Shown piece after piece: positions 53,546 through 62,708 of a DNA stretch of 64,000 nucleotides. Source of the DNA: Methylohalobius sp. GTDB lineage: Bacteria > Pseudomonadota > Gammaproteobacteria > Methylococcales > Methylothermaceae. A program made the position numbers and the translations under genes. The DNA lies in the NCBI GenBank assembly GCA_026415315.1, contig JAOAHI010000004.1:562-64561 (forward strand), read 5' to 3'. The notes under the pieces are model-generated. The model worked only from the letters and a program-made list of their open reading frames with translations, ran no database searches and was not told where the DNA came from. Position 1 is the stretch's first letter. Each line of letters opens with the position of its first letter.

Positions 53546-54728
53546 ACCGCTGCACGATTAAAGCCACAAGCTGCCTGGCGAGTTCTGTTTTAGTCGCAGG
53601 AGGAAAATACTGCTCCCCGCCTGGCCATAACACCCATAGGCTGTTGTCTTCCACTTCAAAGCCTACCCCCTTGCCTACCCAGTTGGCAGCGATCATGTCT
53701 ACCCCCTTGCGCCTGAGCTTGTGCCAAGCGGACTCTTTCAAATTTTTGGTCTCAGCACAAAATCCAACTGTAAAAGGCGGATTGTTTAAACCTGCTACCT
53801 CCGCCAGAATGTCTTTGGTTTTAACCAGCTCCAAACACAATCGGTCTTGATCTTTTTTAATTTTTTCAGGCCAAACTTGAGCTGGGGTGTAATCGGCCAC
53901 TGCAGCGGCAGCGATGAAGATCTTTTGGCTATGTATTCTGGCTATGACTTCCCGGTGCATCTCCAAAGCCGACTCGACCGGCACCAGTTGGGCCACCGGT
54001 GGTGGCTGTAAGGCCACCGGACCAGTCACCAAAGTCACCTCCGCCCCTGCCTCGATTGCTGCTTGGGCTAGGGCATACCCCATTTTGCCCGAACTGCGAT
54101 TACTCAAAAACCGTACCGGATCCATCGGCTCGCGCGTCGGGCCAGCCGTAATTAGCACTTTCACCCCCAGCAAAGACCGAGGCGCAAACCAAGCGAAAAT
54201 TCGGCGTTCTATTTCCTCTACCGCCAGCATTCTGCCAGGCCCGATCTCGCCGCACGCTTGCGGACCTTCCTCCGGTCCCCAGACTGCTACCCCCCGCCCT
54301 GTGAGCACGGCGATATTGTGCTGAGTCGCCGGATGCTGCCACATGCACCAGTTCATAGCGGGGACCACCGCGATGGGCGACTCGGTGGCCAAACACACCG
54401 TGGAGAGCAGATCGTCCGCCTGACCTGAGCTAAGTTTAGCCAGAAAATCGGCGCTCGCCGGAGCAATTACCACCCGCTCAGCCCAACGCGCTAATTCAAT
54501 GTGTTCCATCGCTGCCTCTGCAGACGCATCCCACAACGTACAGCGTACCGGCCTGCCCGACAGACTCTGCAAGGTCAACGGGGTGATGAAGCGAGTAGCG
54601 GCTTCGGTCATCACCACTTGAACTTCGGCTCCCTCAGTCCGCAACTTCCGAACCAATTCGGCTGCTTTATAAGCAGCTATACCGCCGGTGATGCCCAAAA
54701 GGATCCGGCGCTGGGTTAAAAGTGGCAT
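53511..54728 (-). CDS. coaBC: Phosphopantothenoylcysteine decarboxylase / synthetase
   Basis: Bifunctional CoA-pathway flavoprotein of 405 aa. CoaC domain (about 1-190): [15 protein letters not shown] and the [12 protein letters not shown] active-site segment. CoaB domain (about 190-405): [24 protein letters not shown], with [20 protein letters not shown] later. It is divergent from radC, as in many gammaproteobacteria. Confidence 0.97.
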   Translation of the reverse strand: MPLLTQRRILLGITGGIAAYKAAELVRKLRTEGAEVQVVMTEAATRFITPLTLQSLSGRPVRCTLWDASAEAAMEHIELARWAERVVIAPASADFLAKLSSGQADDLLSTVCLATESPIAVVPAMNWCMWQHPATQHNIAVLTGRGVAVWGPEEGPQACGEIGPGRMLAVEEIERRIFAWFAPRSLLGVKVLITAGPTREPMDPVRFLSNRSSGKMGYALAQAAIEAGAEVTLVTGPVALQPPPVAQLVPVESALEMHREVIARIHSQKIFIAAAAVADYTPAQVWPEKIKKDQDRLCLELVKTKDILAEVAGLNNPPFTVGFCAETKNLKESAWHKLRRKGVDMIAANWVGKGVGFEVEDNSLWVLWPGGEQYFPPATKTELARQLVALIVQRYEAKNSAQNPR

Positions 54729-54761
54729 ATACTAAAAATTAAATGCTTTGTGAGAGACGCT

Positions 54762-55436
54762 ATGGCGATACGCGATTGGCCAAAAGCCGAACGCCCCCGC
54801 GAAAAGCTTTTGGCGCGCGGCCCACAGGCACTGTCTGATGCCGAGCTTTTAGCTATTTTCCTACGCACCGGGGTAAAAGGCAAAACCGCCGTGGATTTAG
54901 CGCGCGACTTACTTTCCCAATTCGGCTCGCTGCGCGCATTGTTGGAGGCTGATGCGACGCGCTTCATACAATGCAAAGGGTTGGGAACAGCCAAATATGT
55001 CCTGCTTCAGGCTGCGCTGGAAATGGCCCGGCGCCATCTGCGCGAAACCCTAGAGCGAGGGGAAACCATTACCTCACCACAAGCTACGTGCGCTTTTCTT
55101 AAACGTCATCTGCGCGACTATCCATACGAAGTGTTTGCTGCCCTGTTTTTAGACACGCGCCACCGCCTGATCCGCTATGAAGAGCTGTTCCGTGGCACCG
55201 TAGACGGGGCCAGCGTGTACCCGAGAGAGGTGGCCAAAAGAGCCTTAGACTTACGAGCGGCCGCAGTCATCTTTGCCCATAATCATCCTTCCGGCGTCGC
55301 CGAGCCATCGGCGTGCGACCGCGCCTTAACTGCACGGCTGCGCGAAGCGCTGGCATTATTCGATATCCGCGTCCTAGATCATATTGTGGTTGGCGATAGC
55401 GAGACTTACTCCTTTGCTGAACACGGCCTGCTTTAG
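54762..55436 (+). CDS. radC: RadC family JAMM-domain protein
   Basis: Protein of 224 aa with N-terminal helix-hairpin-helix and C-terminal JAMM metalloprotease-like domain ([14 protein letters not shown], HxHPSG-x7-D). The start is ATG 54762 ([17 protein letters not shown]); GTG 54750 is an alternative. Despite the name, a direct repair role is not established. It is divergent from coaBC and abuts the convergent purC. Confidence 0.95.
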   Translation: MAIRDWPKAERPREKLLARGPQALSDAELLAIFLRTGVKGKTAVDLARDLLSQFGSLRALLEADATRFIQCKGLGTAKYVLLQAALEMARRHLRETLERGETITSPQATCAFLKRHLRDYPYEVFAALFLDTRHRLIRYEELFRGTVDGASVYPREVAKRALDLRAAAVIFAHNHPSGVAEPSACDRALTARLREALALFDIRVLDHIVVGDSETYSFAEHGLL

Positions 55437-56327
55437 CTACTCCCCGAGCAATCGCCGCTCGGCTTCGCGATACTTGGCTGCAGTCTGAGCGATGACCTCC
55501 TCTGGGAGATGCGGTGCCGGCGGCCTCTTGTCCCAGCCGATCGCCTCCACAAAATCGCGCACGTACTGCTTATCTAAACTCGGCGGGCTAATCCCAGGCT
55601 GATAGTGGTCCGCCGGCCAGAAACGCGAGGAATCAGGAGTCAAAAGCTCATCGATCAGATACAACCCCCCTTCTCTATCTAGGCCAAACTCAAATTTGGT
55701 ATCGGCGATCAGGATCCCGCGCGCTTGAGCATATTGGGCAGCTTGGACGTAGATGTTCAGACTGATCGACCGTACTTTCTCAGCCAGCTCGCAACCTAGC
55801 AGTTTTTCCATTTCCTCAAAGCTTATGTTCTCATCGTGTACCCCCTGCGCGGCCTTGGTGGAGGGAGTAAAAATCGGCTCAGGGAGCTGACCTGCCAGCT
55901 TGATCCCAGGCGGGAGGCGAACCCCACATACTTCACCGCTGCGCTGATAATCGCGCCAGCCGGAGCCGATTAAATAGCCGCGCACAATCGCCTCCACCGG
56001 TAAGGGCTGCAGGCGTCTGACCACCAAGGCGCGAGTTTCCACCTGCTCGCGCTCGAACGGGTTCGGCAACACCTCGGCTAAGGGTATGGTCGTGAGGTGA
56101 TTGGGTATCAGATCAGCCATGCGGTTGAACCAAAAGACAGATAGCCGAGTCAATACTTGGCCTTTACCAGGAATGGGATCGGGAAAAACCACATCGAAGG
56201 CCGATAGGCGATCGGTAGTGACGAGCAACAGATGGTCTCGATCGACTTCGTAAATATCGCGCACCTTGCCTCGGCTTAAGAGTTTCAAGCTGGAAAAAGA
56301 CGATTCAAACAGAGTGTGTGGCGGCAT
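55437..56327 (-). CDS. purC: SAICAR synthase
   Basis: Purine biosynthesis enzyme (phosphoribosylaminoimidazole-succinocarboxamide synthase), 296 aa, of the longer form. [46 protein letters not shown] and [10 protein letters not shown] are conserved. It ends one base from the radC stop. Confidence 0.97.
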   Translation of the reverse strand: MPPHTLFESSFSSLKLLSRGKVRDIYEVDRDHLLLVTTDRLSAFDVVFPDPIPGKGQVLTRLSVFWFNRMADLIPNHLTTIPLAEVLPNPFEREQVETRALVVRRLQPLPVEAIVRGYLIGSGWRDYQRSGEVCGVRLPPGIKLAGQLPEPIFTPSTKAAQGVHDENISFEEMEKLLGCELAEKVRSISLNIYVQAAQYAQARGILIADTKFEFGLDREGGLYLIDELLTPDSSRFWPADHYQPGISPPSLDKQYVRDFVEAIGWDKRPPAPHLPEEVIAQTAAKYREAERRLLGE

Positions 56328-56401
56328 GGGAAATTTTTTGGCGCTCTAAAACGTGTAATAATGAGTTTTTTCTTCCAGTCTGGCAAGCGCTAACATAAGG
56401 C

Positions 56402-57241
56402 ATGGCTTGGTTTGGCAAAGTAGTCGGCGGCACGTTCGGTTTTATGCTGGGCGGCCCATTAGGAGCCGTACTCGGGGCAGCTATAGGCCATCAGTTCGAC
56501 CGCGGGCTGGGAGAAAACTGGGCCTTCCCACGGCTAGAGCCTAGCCACCACCAACGCGTCCAGATGGCCTTTTTCACCGCTGTCTTTTCGGTCATGGGCC
56601 ACTTGGCTAAAGCCGACGGCCAAGTTACCGAGGCGGAAATAGCCTTAGCCCGCCAGGTCATGGACCGAATGGGTTTATCGCACACGATGCGCGAGTCGGC
56701 TATCCGCCTGTTCCGTCAAGGCAAATCCGCAGACTTTCCGCTGGACGAAGTGCTGGATCAGTTCCGCCGCGAGACTAACGGGCACGCGCCTCTACTGCGC
56801 CTGTTCTTGGAGGTCCTGCTGCAAGCGGCCTACGCCGACGGCAGCCTACATCCAGCCGAAGAGCGTTTGCTTTTCTATATCTGCCACAGGCTTGGGATCT
56901 CACGACTTGAGCTTCAGGCGCTGCGGGCTTTTATGGAAGCTCAGCTGCGCTTCTCGCAAGCCTATTCTCACTATCGACATACCTCAAGCACCCGTCAGCC
57001 TCCACCCCACCGCCCCACCCCATCGCTGGCCGACGCCTATGCAGTGCTTGGGGTCTCCTCGCAGGCTTCAGACGCGGAGGTCACCCGCGCTTATCGGCGT
57101 CTGATCAGCAAGCACCACCCGGACAAATTGGTCGCCCAAGGCTTGTCTGAGGAGATGGTTAAATTAGCCACTGAGAAAACTCAAAAGATTCGCAAAGCGT
57201 ACGAAGTGATTCAAGCCCATCGTCAAAGGCGCAAGGCTTAA
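56402..57241 (+). CDS. djlA: Co-chaperone DjlA-like J protein
   Basis: Membrane-anchored DnaK co-chaperone, 279 aa. A glycine-rich N-terminal membrane segment (VVGGTFGFMLGGPLGAVLGAAIG) is followed by a TerB-like helical domain (about 50-185) and a C-terminal J domain with the HPD motif (SKHHPDKLVAQG). The ribosome site is ATAAGG. The gene faces purC across a 74-base gap. Confidence 0.93.
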   Translation: MAWFGKVVGGTFGFMLGGPLGAVLGAAIGHQFDRGLGENWAFPRLEPSHHQRVQMAFFTAVFSVMGHLAKADGQVTEAEIALARQVMDRMGLSHTMRESAIRLFRQGKSADFPLDEVLDQFRRETNGHAPLLRLFLEVLLQAAYADGSLHPAEERLLFYICHRLGISRLELQALRAFMEAQLRFSQAYSHYRHTSSTRQPPPHRPTPSLADAYAVLGVSSQASDAEVTRAYRRLISKHHPDKLVAQGLSEEMVKLATEKTQKIRKAYEVIQAHRQRRKA

Positions 57242-57286
57242 AGTAAAATGAAACAATCGTAATACATTAATCATCAGGAGAAAACC

Positions 57287-57616
57287 ATGAGCGATTTGGA
57301 TCCGATCGAAGGCAACTGGTATTTGGACCTCGATTCCGGGCAGAAATTTGAAGTCTTAGTGGTAGACGATGAAGCAGGCATCGTCGAGGTTCAATATTTC
57401 GATGGCAGCGTCGACCAGATAGACCTAGATGCCTGGCAAGAAATGAACCTTGACCCCATCGAAGAGCCGGAGGACTGGACCGGGCCGATAGACGACGTCG
57501 AGCCCGAGGACCTGGAGTACTCCGAGATGGGTCTTGAAGAGGGCGAGGAAGAGTGGAGCGAAGACAGCTTTCCGACCGAAGGAGATGAGGGCTCTTTCCA
57601 CGAAGAGCAGGAATGA
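57287..57616 (+). CDS. Small acidic conserved protein
   Basis: Protein of 109 aa, unrecognised function. The N-terminal 55 residues form a compact beta-rich region (EGNWYLDLDSGQKFEVLVVD, VEVQYFDGSVDQIDLDAW); the rest is strongly acidic and probably disordered, ending EGSFHEEQE. Ribosome site CAGGAG before ATG 57287. It ends 3 bases before yajQ, so the two are co-transcribed. It may match a gammaproteobacterial domain of unknown function. Confidence 0.75.
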   Translation: MSDLDPIEGNWYLDLDSGQKFEVLVVDDEAGIVEVQYFDGSVDQIDLDAWQEMNLDPIEEPEDWTGPIDDVEPEDLEYSEMGLEEGEEEWSEDSFPTEGDEGSFHEEQE

Positions 57617-57619
57617 TTT

Positions 57620-58102
57620 ATGCCTTCGTTTGACATCGTCTCCGAGGTCAACTTGCACGAGGTGGCTAACGCGGTGGATCAAGCCAATCGCGAAGTCGCC
57701 ACGCGCTTCGACTTTAAAGGTTCCGGAGCGCGCTTTGAACTGGCTGAGAACAAGATCTTCCTGGCTGCCCAGACCGACTTCCAGCTCCAGCAGATGCTCG
57801 ACATCCTCCGGCTGAAATTGGCCAAGCGCGGGGTAGACATCGCTTGCCTGGAAGTCGGCGCGCCTAGGATCAGCGGCCAGGCCGCACACCAAGAGGTTAC
57901 TCTGCGTCAGGGCATAGACTACGAGCTGGCCAAACAGATCACCAAGCTCATCAAAGACACCAAACTCAAGGTCCAAGCTAGCGTCCAAGGCGATCAGGTC
58001 CGAGTCTCCGGCAAAAAGCGCGACGACTTACAAGCAGTCATCCGCATCTTAAAAGATGCTAAATTAACTTTGCCCTTGCAGTTTACCAACTTTCGCGATT
58101 GA
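57620..58102 (+). CDS. yajQ: YajQ family nucleotide-binding protein
   Basis: Protein of 160 aa made of two ferredoxin-like domains. PSFDIVSEVNLHEVANAVDQ at the N-terminus and IRILKDAKLTLPLQFTNFRD at the C-terminus are near-invariant in the family. Relatives bind cyclic di-GMP or other nucleotides and act in gene regulation. The GGDEF-EAL protein at the window start could supply the ligand, but nothing here links them directly. Confidence 0.95.
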   Translation: MPSFDIVSEVNLHEVANAVDQANREVATRFDFKGSGARFELAENKIFLAAQTDFQLQQMLDILRLKLAKRGVDIACLEVGAPRISGQAAHQEVTLRQGIDYELAKQITKLIKDTKLKVQASVQGDQVRVSGKKRDDLQAVIRILKDAKLTLPLQFTNFRD

Positions 58103-58107
58103 TCAGG

Positions 58108-58905
58108 CTAAGGCCAGCGTAAACCTTGATAAGCGATGGCCTCTTTGACGTTCAGCTCGCGGGTGATGGCCCCGGAGCGTAAATACAGCTTGGGTTGACC
58201 GGCGTGCTCAAGATACACCGGTCTGGGAGCAGGCTCGACGATCACGCGACAGATTTCTTTGCCGTGATGTCGATGAAAAACAATGTGCACATATGGCACG
58301 AGATCTCCACCCAGATGATGGGCAAGAGCTGTAATCAGCGCTTGCTCGAAACCGTCCCGATTGGGTTTACGCAGCAGCAAATACTCCTGCTCCAAGCCGA
58401 TGATCTGCCCATCGTCGGCCACGCCGATGAGTAGGGTTCCGCCCCGCCCATTTAAAAAACCGGCTAGCGATTTCATGACGACCCACTCCAAAGCGCGGTT
58501 AGCTCGTTTTTCTCTCATATCCCAACGAAACGAGGACTTAAATTCCAGCGTGTCGCTCTCGCCGGCTTTAATCAAAGCATCCAGATCCTTCCCCAGCTCG
58601 CTCGTCAACTCATCAATTCGACGATCGCGCACCATAACGCTGGAGTAAAACGCCGCTGCCAGTAAACTAAACAGAGCCCCTACCGTAGCATAAAATGCGG
58701 TTTTGCTGGGCTTAGCCCCTTTGAGCGAGGCGCGAAGCTCAGTCCACACATATATCCAAGCTGAGGGCGCATCCACCTCATGCTCGTACCAGGCCACAAA
58801 ATCGTTAATAGGCCGCAACCCAAACAGCCCAAATAAAGCCCCTGTGACCAACGCAACCCCTATTAGTTTGGCCTTACGAGCACGAGCACCTAAAAACAAC
58901 TTCAT
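58108..58905 (-). CDS. Membrane-anchored AlbA_2 (Schlafen-type) domain protein
   Basis: Protein of 265 aa with two N-terminal helices (about 13-32 and 66-90) and a C-terminal AlbA_2 domain (about 110-225), seen in ESDTLEFKSSFRW and GRGGTLLIGVADDGQIIG. The domain is often called a DNA-binding or ATPase-like module; function is open. The sequence KLYLRSGAITRELNVKEA closes the domain. It is convergent with yajQ and divergent from the DUF502 gene. Confidence 0.8.
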   Translation of the reverse strand: MKLFLGARARKAKLIGVALVTGALFGLFGLRPINDFVAWYEHEVDAPSAWIYVWTELRASLKGAKPSKTAFYATVGALFSLLAAAFYSSVMVRDRRIDELTSELGKDLDALIKAGESDTLEFKSSFRWDMREKRANRALEWVVMKSLAGFLNGRGGTLLIGVADDGQIIGLEQEYLLLRKPNRDGFEQALITALAHHLGGDLVPYVHIVFHRHHGKEICRVIVEPAPRPVYLEHAGQPKLYLRSGAITRELNVKEAIAYQGLRWP

Positions 58906-58985
58906 CCCTTCCTCCCAAATTCGGCATGTACAATACCCAAAGCAATGTTCTTCACATGCAACAAGGATAATGAGGAGGCTGTGCT

Positions 58986-59576
58986 ATGAAGCAATCCTGG
59001 CAAAAGCTGGTGGACTATTTTTTGCTTGGGGTTTTGGGCATTCTTCCCATCGTCATCATCGTCCAAATCGTGGTCTACATTGAAAAATTATTGCGCAACT
59101 TTGTGCTGAACATCTACGGCCGCTACGAGAGCGTGACAGTTACCCTAGTCTTGTTCGCCGCCGCAATGGTTTTCTTGACCTACTTCGGCTACTTGCTGCG
59201 CCAGGAGAGAGCCCACCTGCTTTATTACCTCGAGGCGCTGATCGAGCGGGTTCCGCTTTTGGGTGCGATCTACCGGGTCACGAAAAAAGTCATTGCGCTG
59301 TTTCGTGAGGACGGAAAGACTAAGCTGCGCCAAGTCGTCTACGTCGAATACCCCAAAGACGGCGTCTGGGTACCCGCTTACGTGACCAATCAGGTCGGTG
59401 AAAACTACGTGCTGTACGTGCCCACCTCGCCTAACCCAACCTCGGGCTTTACCATCATCGTGCACCATTCCAAAGTTATCCCCTCAGCGATGGACATCGA
59501 GCAAGCCTCGAGCTTTGTGATCAGCGTCGGGGTCGATTTGTCTCAACCTGAGGAAGCGGCCAAATTGCCTAAATAG
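58986..59576 (+). CDS. DUF502 family membrane protein
   Basis: Protein of 196 aa with two membrane helices (about 12-32 and 50-72), then a soluble region with IYRVTKKVIALF, PKDGVWVPAYVTNQ and VYVPTSPNPTSGFTIIV, all family hallmarks. Function unknown. Preceded by GAGGCTGTGCT before ATG 58986. Confidence 0.88.
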   Translation: MKQSWQKLVDYFLLGVLGILPIVIIVQIVVYIEKLLRNFVLNIYGRYESVTVTLVLFAAAMVFLTYFGYLLRQERAHLLYYLEALIERVPLLGAIYRVTKKVIALFREDGKTKLRQVVYVEYPKDGVWVPAYVTNQVGENYVLYVPTSPNPTSGFTIIVHHSKVIPSAMDIEQASSFVISVGVDLSQPEEAAKLPK

Positions 59577-59653
59577 CGCCCCTCAGAATCGACCGCTTTG
59601 CGCCCCTATTTACCGGCGCGAAGCAGCCTATTCCATCGCAGTACATATAGGAA

Positions 59654-60163
59654 TCACACGATAGCCGGCGTGTCGGGAAGTTCGTTGCCGGCCCGGTCCG
59701 GACCCGGAAAGTGCCGCCTGAGCACTTCACCCACGGCCGTAACGCCGCTGAGGATTCCCTCTTCGAATTGTCCTTGGCGAAAAGCTGCCTCCATCTTTTG
59801 GCAGATTTTCTCCCATTCTCCTTGTCCCACTAAACGAGCGATCCCGCGGTCGGCGATGATTTCCACGTCGCGGTCAGCAAGTAAAAGATAAATCAATACG
59901 CCATTATTGTGCTCGGTGTCCCAGACTCTAAGCTCCGAAAATACTTCCAGCGCCCGCTCGCGCGCCGATTGGCGATGCCGCAAGCGGTGCCAATCAAGAG
60001 CCGCCTCGACTGCTACCCGGATCTCGCCGCTGTGCTGCCGTTCACTTTTAGCAATGGCCTGGGTAATGGCGTCCAAGGAACGCGGCGGCAGCACTCGGCT
60101 TAACCGCCAAGGCGGATAGCATAGGTGCTTGCAATATCGGATCCAGTCCTTAAGCTTCACCAC
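59654..60163 (-). CDS. TPM-domain protein (short)
   Basis: Protein of 169 aa with a TPM domain (about 25-150): SGEIRVAVEAALDW, NNGVLIYLLLADRDVEIIADRGIA. No signal peptide is obvious. It overlaps the longer TPM gene by 7 bases and closes the lemA-TPM-TPM run. Function unknown; the domain is linked to membrane protein quality control and phosphatase activity in other organisms. Bases 59577-59653 downstream hold no gene. Confidence 0.85.
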   Translation of the reverse strand: MVKLKDWIRYCKHLCYPPWRLSRVLPPRSLDAITQAIAKSERQHSGEIRVAVEAALDWHRLRHRQSARERALEVFSELRVWDTEHNNGVLIYLLLADRDVEIIADRGIARLVGQGEWEKICQKMEAAFRQGQFEEGILSGVTAVGEVLRRHFPGPDRAGNELPDTPAIV

Positions 60164-61011
60164 CGGCCCGAGGCCCCACCTCCGCTAAACCCGCCGCCAC
60201 CGCCGCGAAATCCACCACCAAACCCCGTATGCCCCCAGCCGCCCTGCCCAAAGCCTTTGCTTCCACTATACCACCCGTTGGGTCTAGAACTTGCCCCAAC
60301 GAGGACAAAAGCAAACACGAATAGCCCCAATAGCAGCGCGAACAAAAGCGGCAGACCCGCAATGGCGGCTATCCCCGCAACGCCGCCTGCGGCGACCAGC
60401 GCTGCCGGCAAAGGCCCAAGCAACCACTTCAGCCAATATCCGGCGAGCACGCTTCCTGCGATTGCGGCGCCAAGGACGCTCCCACCGTCCTCGCGGACCG
60501 CACGTTTTGACCTAGGTGGCGGCAACGGCTCACCGCGGATCAAGCCTAAGATCTTATCTATCCCCGCCGCCAGTCCAGCATAGAGGTTTCCTTGGCGAAA
60601 CTGAGGAAGCATGACTTCCTCTATAACCCGCTTGGCGACAGCATCCGGAATCGCGCCTTCCAGCCCGCGCCCGACCTCGATCCGTACGGCACGATCTTGA
60701 ACTGCAAGCAATACCAACAGACCGTCGTCTATCCCCTGTCGCCCGAGTTTCCACTCCTCTACCACCCGGATCGAGTAAGCCTCGATCGGCTCAGGCTGGG
60801 TCGTGGGTACGACCAGTACCGCGATCTGGCTGCCCTTCTCCGCCTCGAACGCCGCAAGCCGCCTCTCGAGGTCGCCCTTTTGCTCAGCTTCGAGGACGCC
60901 AGCCAAATCCACTACCCGCCCGGTCAGAGGCGGCACTGCCAGTTGAGACAGAGCCAGCCCTGCACCCAGCGCTAACGCTAAACCACCTAACCAGCGCACA
61001 AACATCGTCAT
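60157..61011 (-). CDS. YgcG-type TPM-domain membrane protein
   Basis: Protein of 284 aa with a signal peptide (about 1-21), periplasmic TPM domain (about 30-150), two or three membrane helices (about 180-250) and a glycine-rich tail ending GGGFSGGGASGRW. YgcG-type proteins are regularly encoded next to lemA, as here. The stop overlaps the short TPM gene; the start overlaps lemA by 4 bases. Confidence 0.88.
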   Translation of the reverse strand: MTMFVRWLGGLALALGAGLALSQLAVPPLTGRVVDLAGVLEAEQKGDLERRLAAFEAEKGSQIAVLVVPTTQPEPIEAYSIRVVEEWKLGRQGIDDGLLVLLAVQDRAVRIEVGRGLEGAIPDAVAKRVIEEVMLPQFRQGNLYAGLAAGIDKILGLIRGEPLPPPRSKRAVREDGGSVLGAAIAGSVLAGYWLKWLLGPLPAALVAAGGVAGIAAIAGLPLLFALLLGLFVFAFVLVGASSRPNGWYSGSKGFGQGGWGHTGFGGGFRGGGGGFSGGGASGRW

Positions 61012-61598
61012 CTGGGGTGAACGCCAAAGTCCACCTTGGGGGCAATCGAGATGGCCCGTTCGTTCTCGACGCCAAAGTTCGGCTTGACTTCAAAGCCGAA
61101 CAATTTGGCCGTCAAATTGGTAGGAAACGAGCGCACCGTGACGTTATACGCCTGCACTGCCTGAATATAGCGGTTTCTAGCCACGGTGATGCGGTTTTCA
61201 GTTCCTTCGAGCTGCGCCTGCAAGTCGCGGAATAGAGCGTCGGCCTTGAGCTGCGGGTAGTTTTCCACCACCGCCAACAGCCGCGCTAAAGCGCTTGAGA
61301 GTTCCCCCTGGGCAGCTTGGAAGCGAGCAAACGCTCCTGGATCAGCCAAAAGCTCTGGAGTGGCTTGGATGCTTCCCACCTTGGCCCGCGCTTGGGTGAC
61401 TTGTGCCAACACCTCTTTCTCGTGGGCAGCATAACCTTTGACCACCTCGACTAAGTTGGGGACCAGATCGGCACGCCGCTGGTACTGGTTGACGACCTCG
61501 GCCCAGGCCGCTTTGATTTGCTCATCTTGCTGCTGCAAGGTGTTATAACCGCAGCCGGACAAAAATAAAACCAACCACAAGCTCAATATTTTCAACAT
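61008..61598 (-). CDS. lemA: LemA family lipoprotein
   Basis: Protein of 196 aa. The signal sequence has a lipobox (LSGC, C16), so it is likely lipid-anchored. The LemA core follows: AWAEVVNQYQRRADLVPNLVEVVKGYAAHEKEV and the helical bundle to about residue 150. First of the lemA-TPM-TPM set. Cellular role not established. Confidence 0.93.
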   Translation of the reverse strand: MLKILSLWLVLFLSGCGYNTLQQQDEQIKAAWAEVVNQYQRRADLVPNLVEVVKGYAAHEKEVLAQVTQARAKVGSIQATPELLADPGAFARFQAAQGELSSALARLLAVVENYPQLKADALFRDLQAQLEGTENRITVARNRYIQAVQAYNVTVRSFPTNLTAKLFGFEVKPNFGVENERAISIAPKVDFGVHPR

Positions 61599-61604
61599 CG
61601 TTCT

Positions 61605-61976
61605 TTATCCTTGTACCTTGCGCCTATAAGCCTCTGCCAGATGCGACAGGCCACAATACACCAAACCCAAAGGCAGAAACAGCCGAACCGGCAGATTGGT
61701 GGCGGCATAAAACAACCCAACTCCCGCCGCTGCGAGCAAAAACAGCCCGCCCATGAACGCCACCGGTCGCCAGTCGGGTGTAGAGTAATAAAACAGCCAA
61801 AGCCAAACCTGGAGCGCGATCAAAAAGAAGATGGGGGCCATAAAGACCAAATTTACATGACCGTAATAGTCCATCACCTGCTTGCTAAACACCCACTTCG
61901 GATTGAACAACAACAAAAGTCCGCCTAGCACCGACAGCCAGACTGCCAGTTGAAAATTAATCCGTACCTTTTTCAT
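61605..61976 (-). CDS. Unknown four-helix membrane protein
   Basis: Unrecognised 123-aa protein with four hydrophobic helices (about 8-26, 42-64, 70-92, 95-112) and a basic C-terminus. It lies 6 bases before lemA on the same strand, so it is probably co-transcribed with the lemA set. No motif suggests a function. Confidence 0.65.
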   Translation of the reverse strand: MKKVRINFQLAVWLSVLGGLLLLFNPKWVFSKQVMDYYGHVNLVFMAPIFFLIALQVWLWLFYYSTPDWRPVAFMGGLFLLAAAGVGLFYAATNLPVRLFLPLGLVYCGLSHLAEAYRRKVQG

Positions 61977-62031
61977 ACCAACCTCCTCGTGTCAACTGCT
62001 TCCCCCAGACTCGCGGGAGATAAATTTTTTA

Positions 62032-62619
62032 TTATTTCTCAAGCACTTGGCTTAAAAGCTTCACCTCGCGTTCGCTTAAATTTAGCCTAAGTGCCTCCTT
62101 TCTCGCTTTATCCGACATCTTGCGCCAAGTTTTGGCCAAAATCTCGATGATTTTGTCATCGCTGTGCTCCTTAGCAAAAGGAGCAAAGTAATGCTCAAGA
62201 AACACCAAACATGCACAATCCTCCACTAACTGCACCTGAGGATCTCGCTGCAGGCCCCGTTTTTGGAGAATGCGCCGGACACAGACGATACTAGGCTCAT
62301 CATAACCGGCCACCTTAAGCAGCCGGGCTGCTTTGTCCGCATGGAACTGATAGAGAAAGGTTCGCCATTTAAGATATCCCAACCTACCGGAAGGGTACGA
62401 CGCCCGCGGCACCAACCAGCGGCAGATGTGCTGGGCGCGCGCGGCGAGGAAAACTTCCTCGGATGCTCTCGGCTCAAGCTGGGAAAGCCATGAAGTCATG
62501 CGCAGGCCGTAAAGATAGGTTTTTGGATACCACCCATCTTGCCAGAATTCCCACTGAGGATCTTGAGCGTTGGCCTGATCGATCAGGGATACTGCCCGCA
62601 AGAAACGCAGTTTGTCCAT
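62032..62619 (-). CDS. DUF4202 family protein
   Basis: Cytoplasmic protein of 195 aa matching DUF4202 (AVSLIDQANAQDP, ARAQHICRWLVPRASYP, GYLKWRTFLYQFHADKAARLL, LVEDCACLVFLEHYF). Function unknown. The start is ATG 62619; TTG 62634 is possible. It is divergent from the TIGR01777 gene. Confidence 0.85.
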   Translation of the reverse strand: MDKLRFLRAVSLIDQANAQDPQWEFWQDGWYPKTYLYGLRMTSWLSQLEPRASEEVFLAARAQHICRWLVPRASYPSGRLGYLKWRTFLYQFHADKAARLLKVAGYDEPSIVCVRRILQKRGLQRDPQVQLVEDCACLVFLEHYFAPFAKEHSDDKIIEILAKTWRKMSDKARKEALRLNLSEREVKLLSQVLEK

Positions 62620-62708
62620 GGAGAGAACTTGCAAAACACCGCTTTGCCAGATGCCAAGATTGTGGCATAAAGGAGACCATCAAGGTCAATGACAAAGAGG
62701 GGGAGATC

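Noticed and set aside
59577-59653. Small RNA or repeat with two copies of GCGCCCCT
   Set aside because: Two short direct copies and an AAATAG/CTATTT pair are too weak; no promoter or terminator is seen.
62463-62708. Extended start of the TIGR01777 epimerase
   Set aside because: It is antisense to the DUF4202 gene and lacks family similarity; ATG 62709 has a strong ribosome site.
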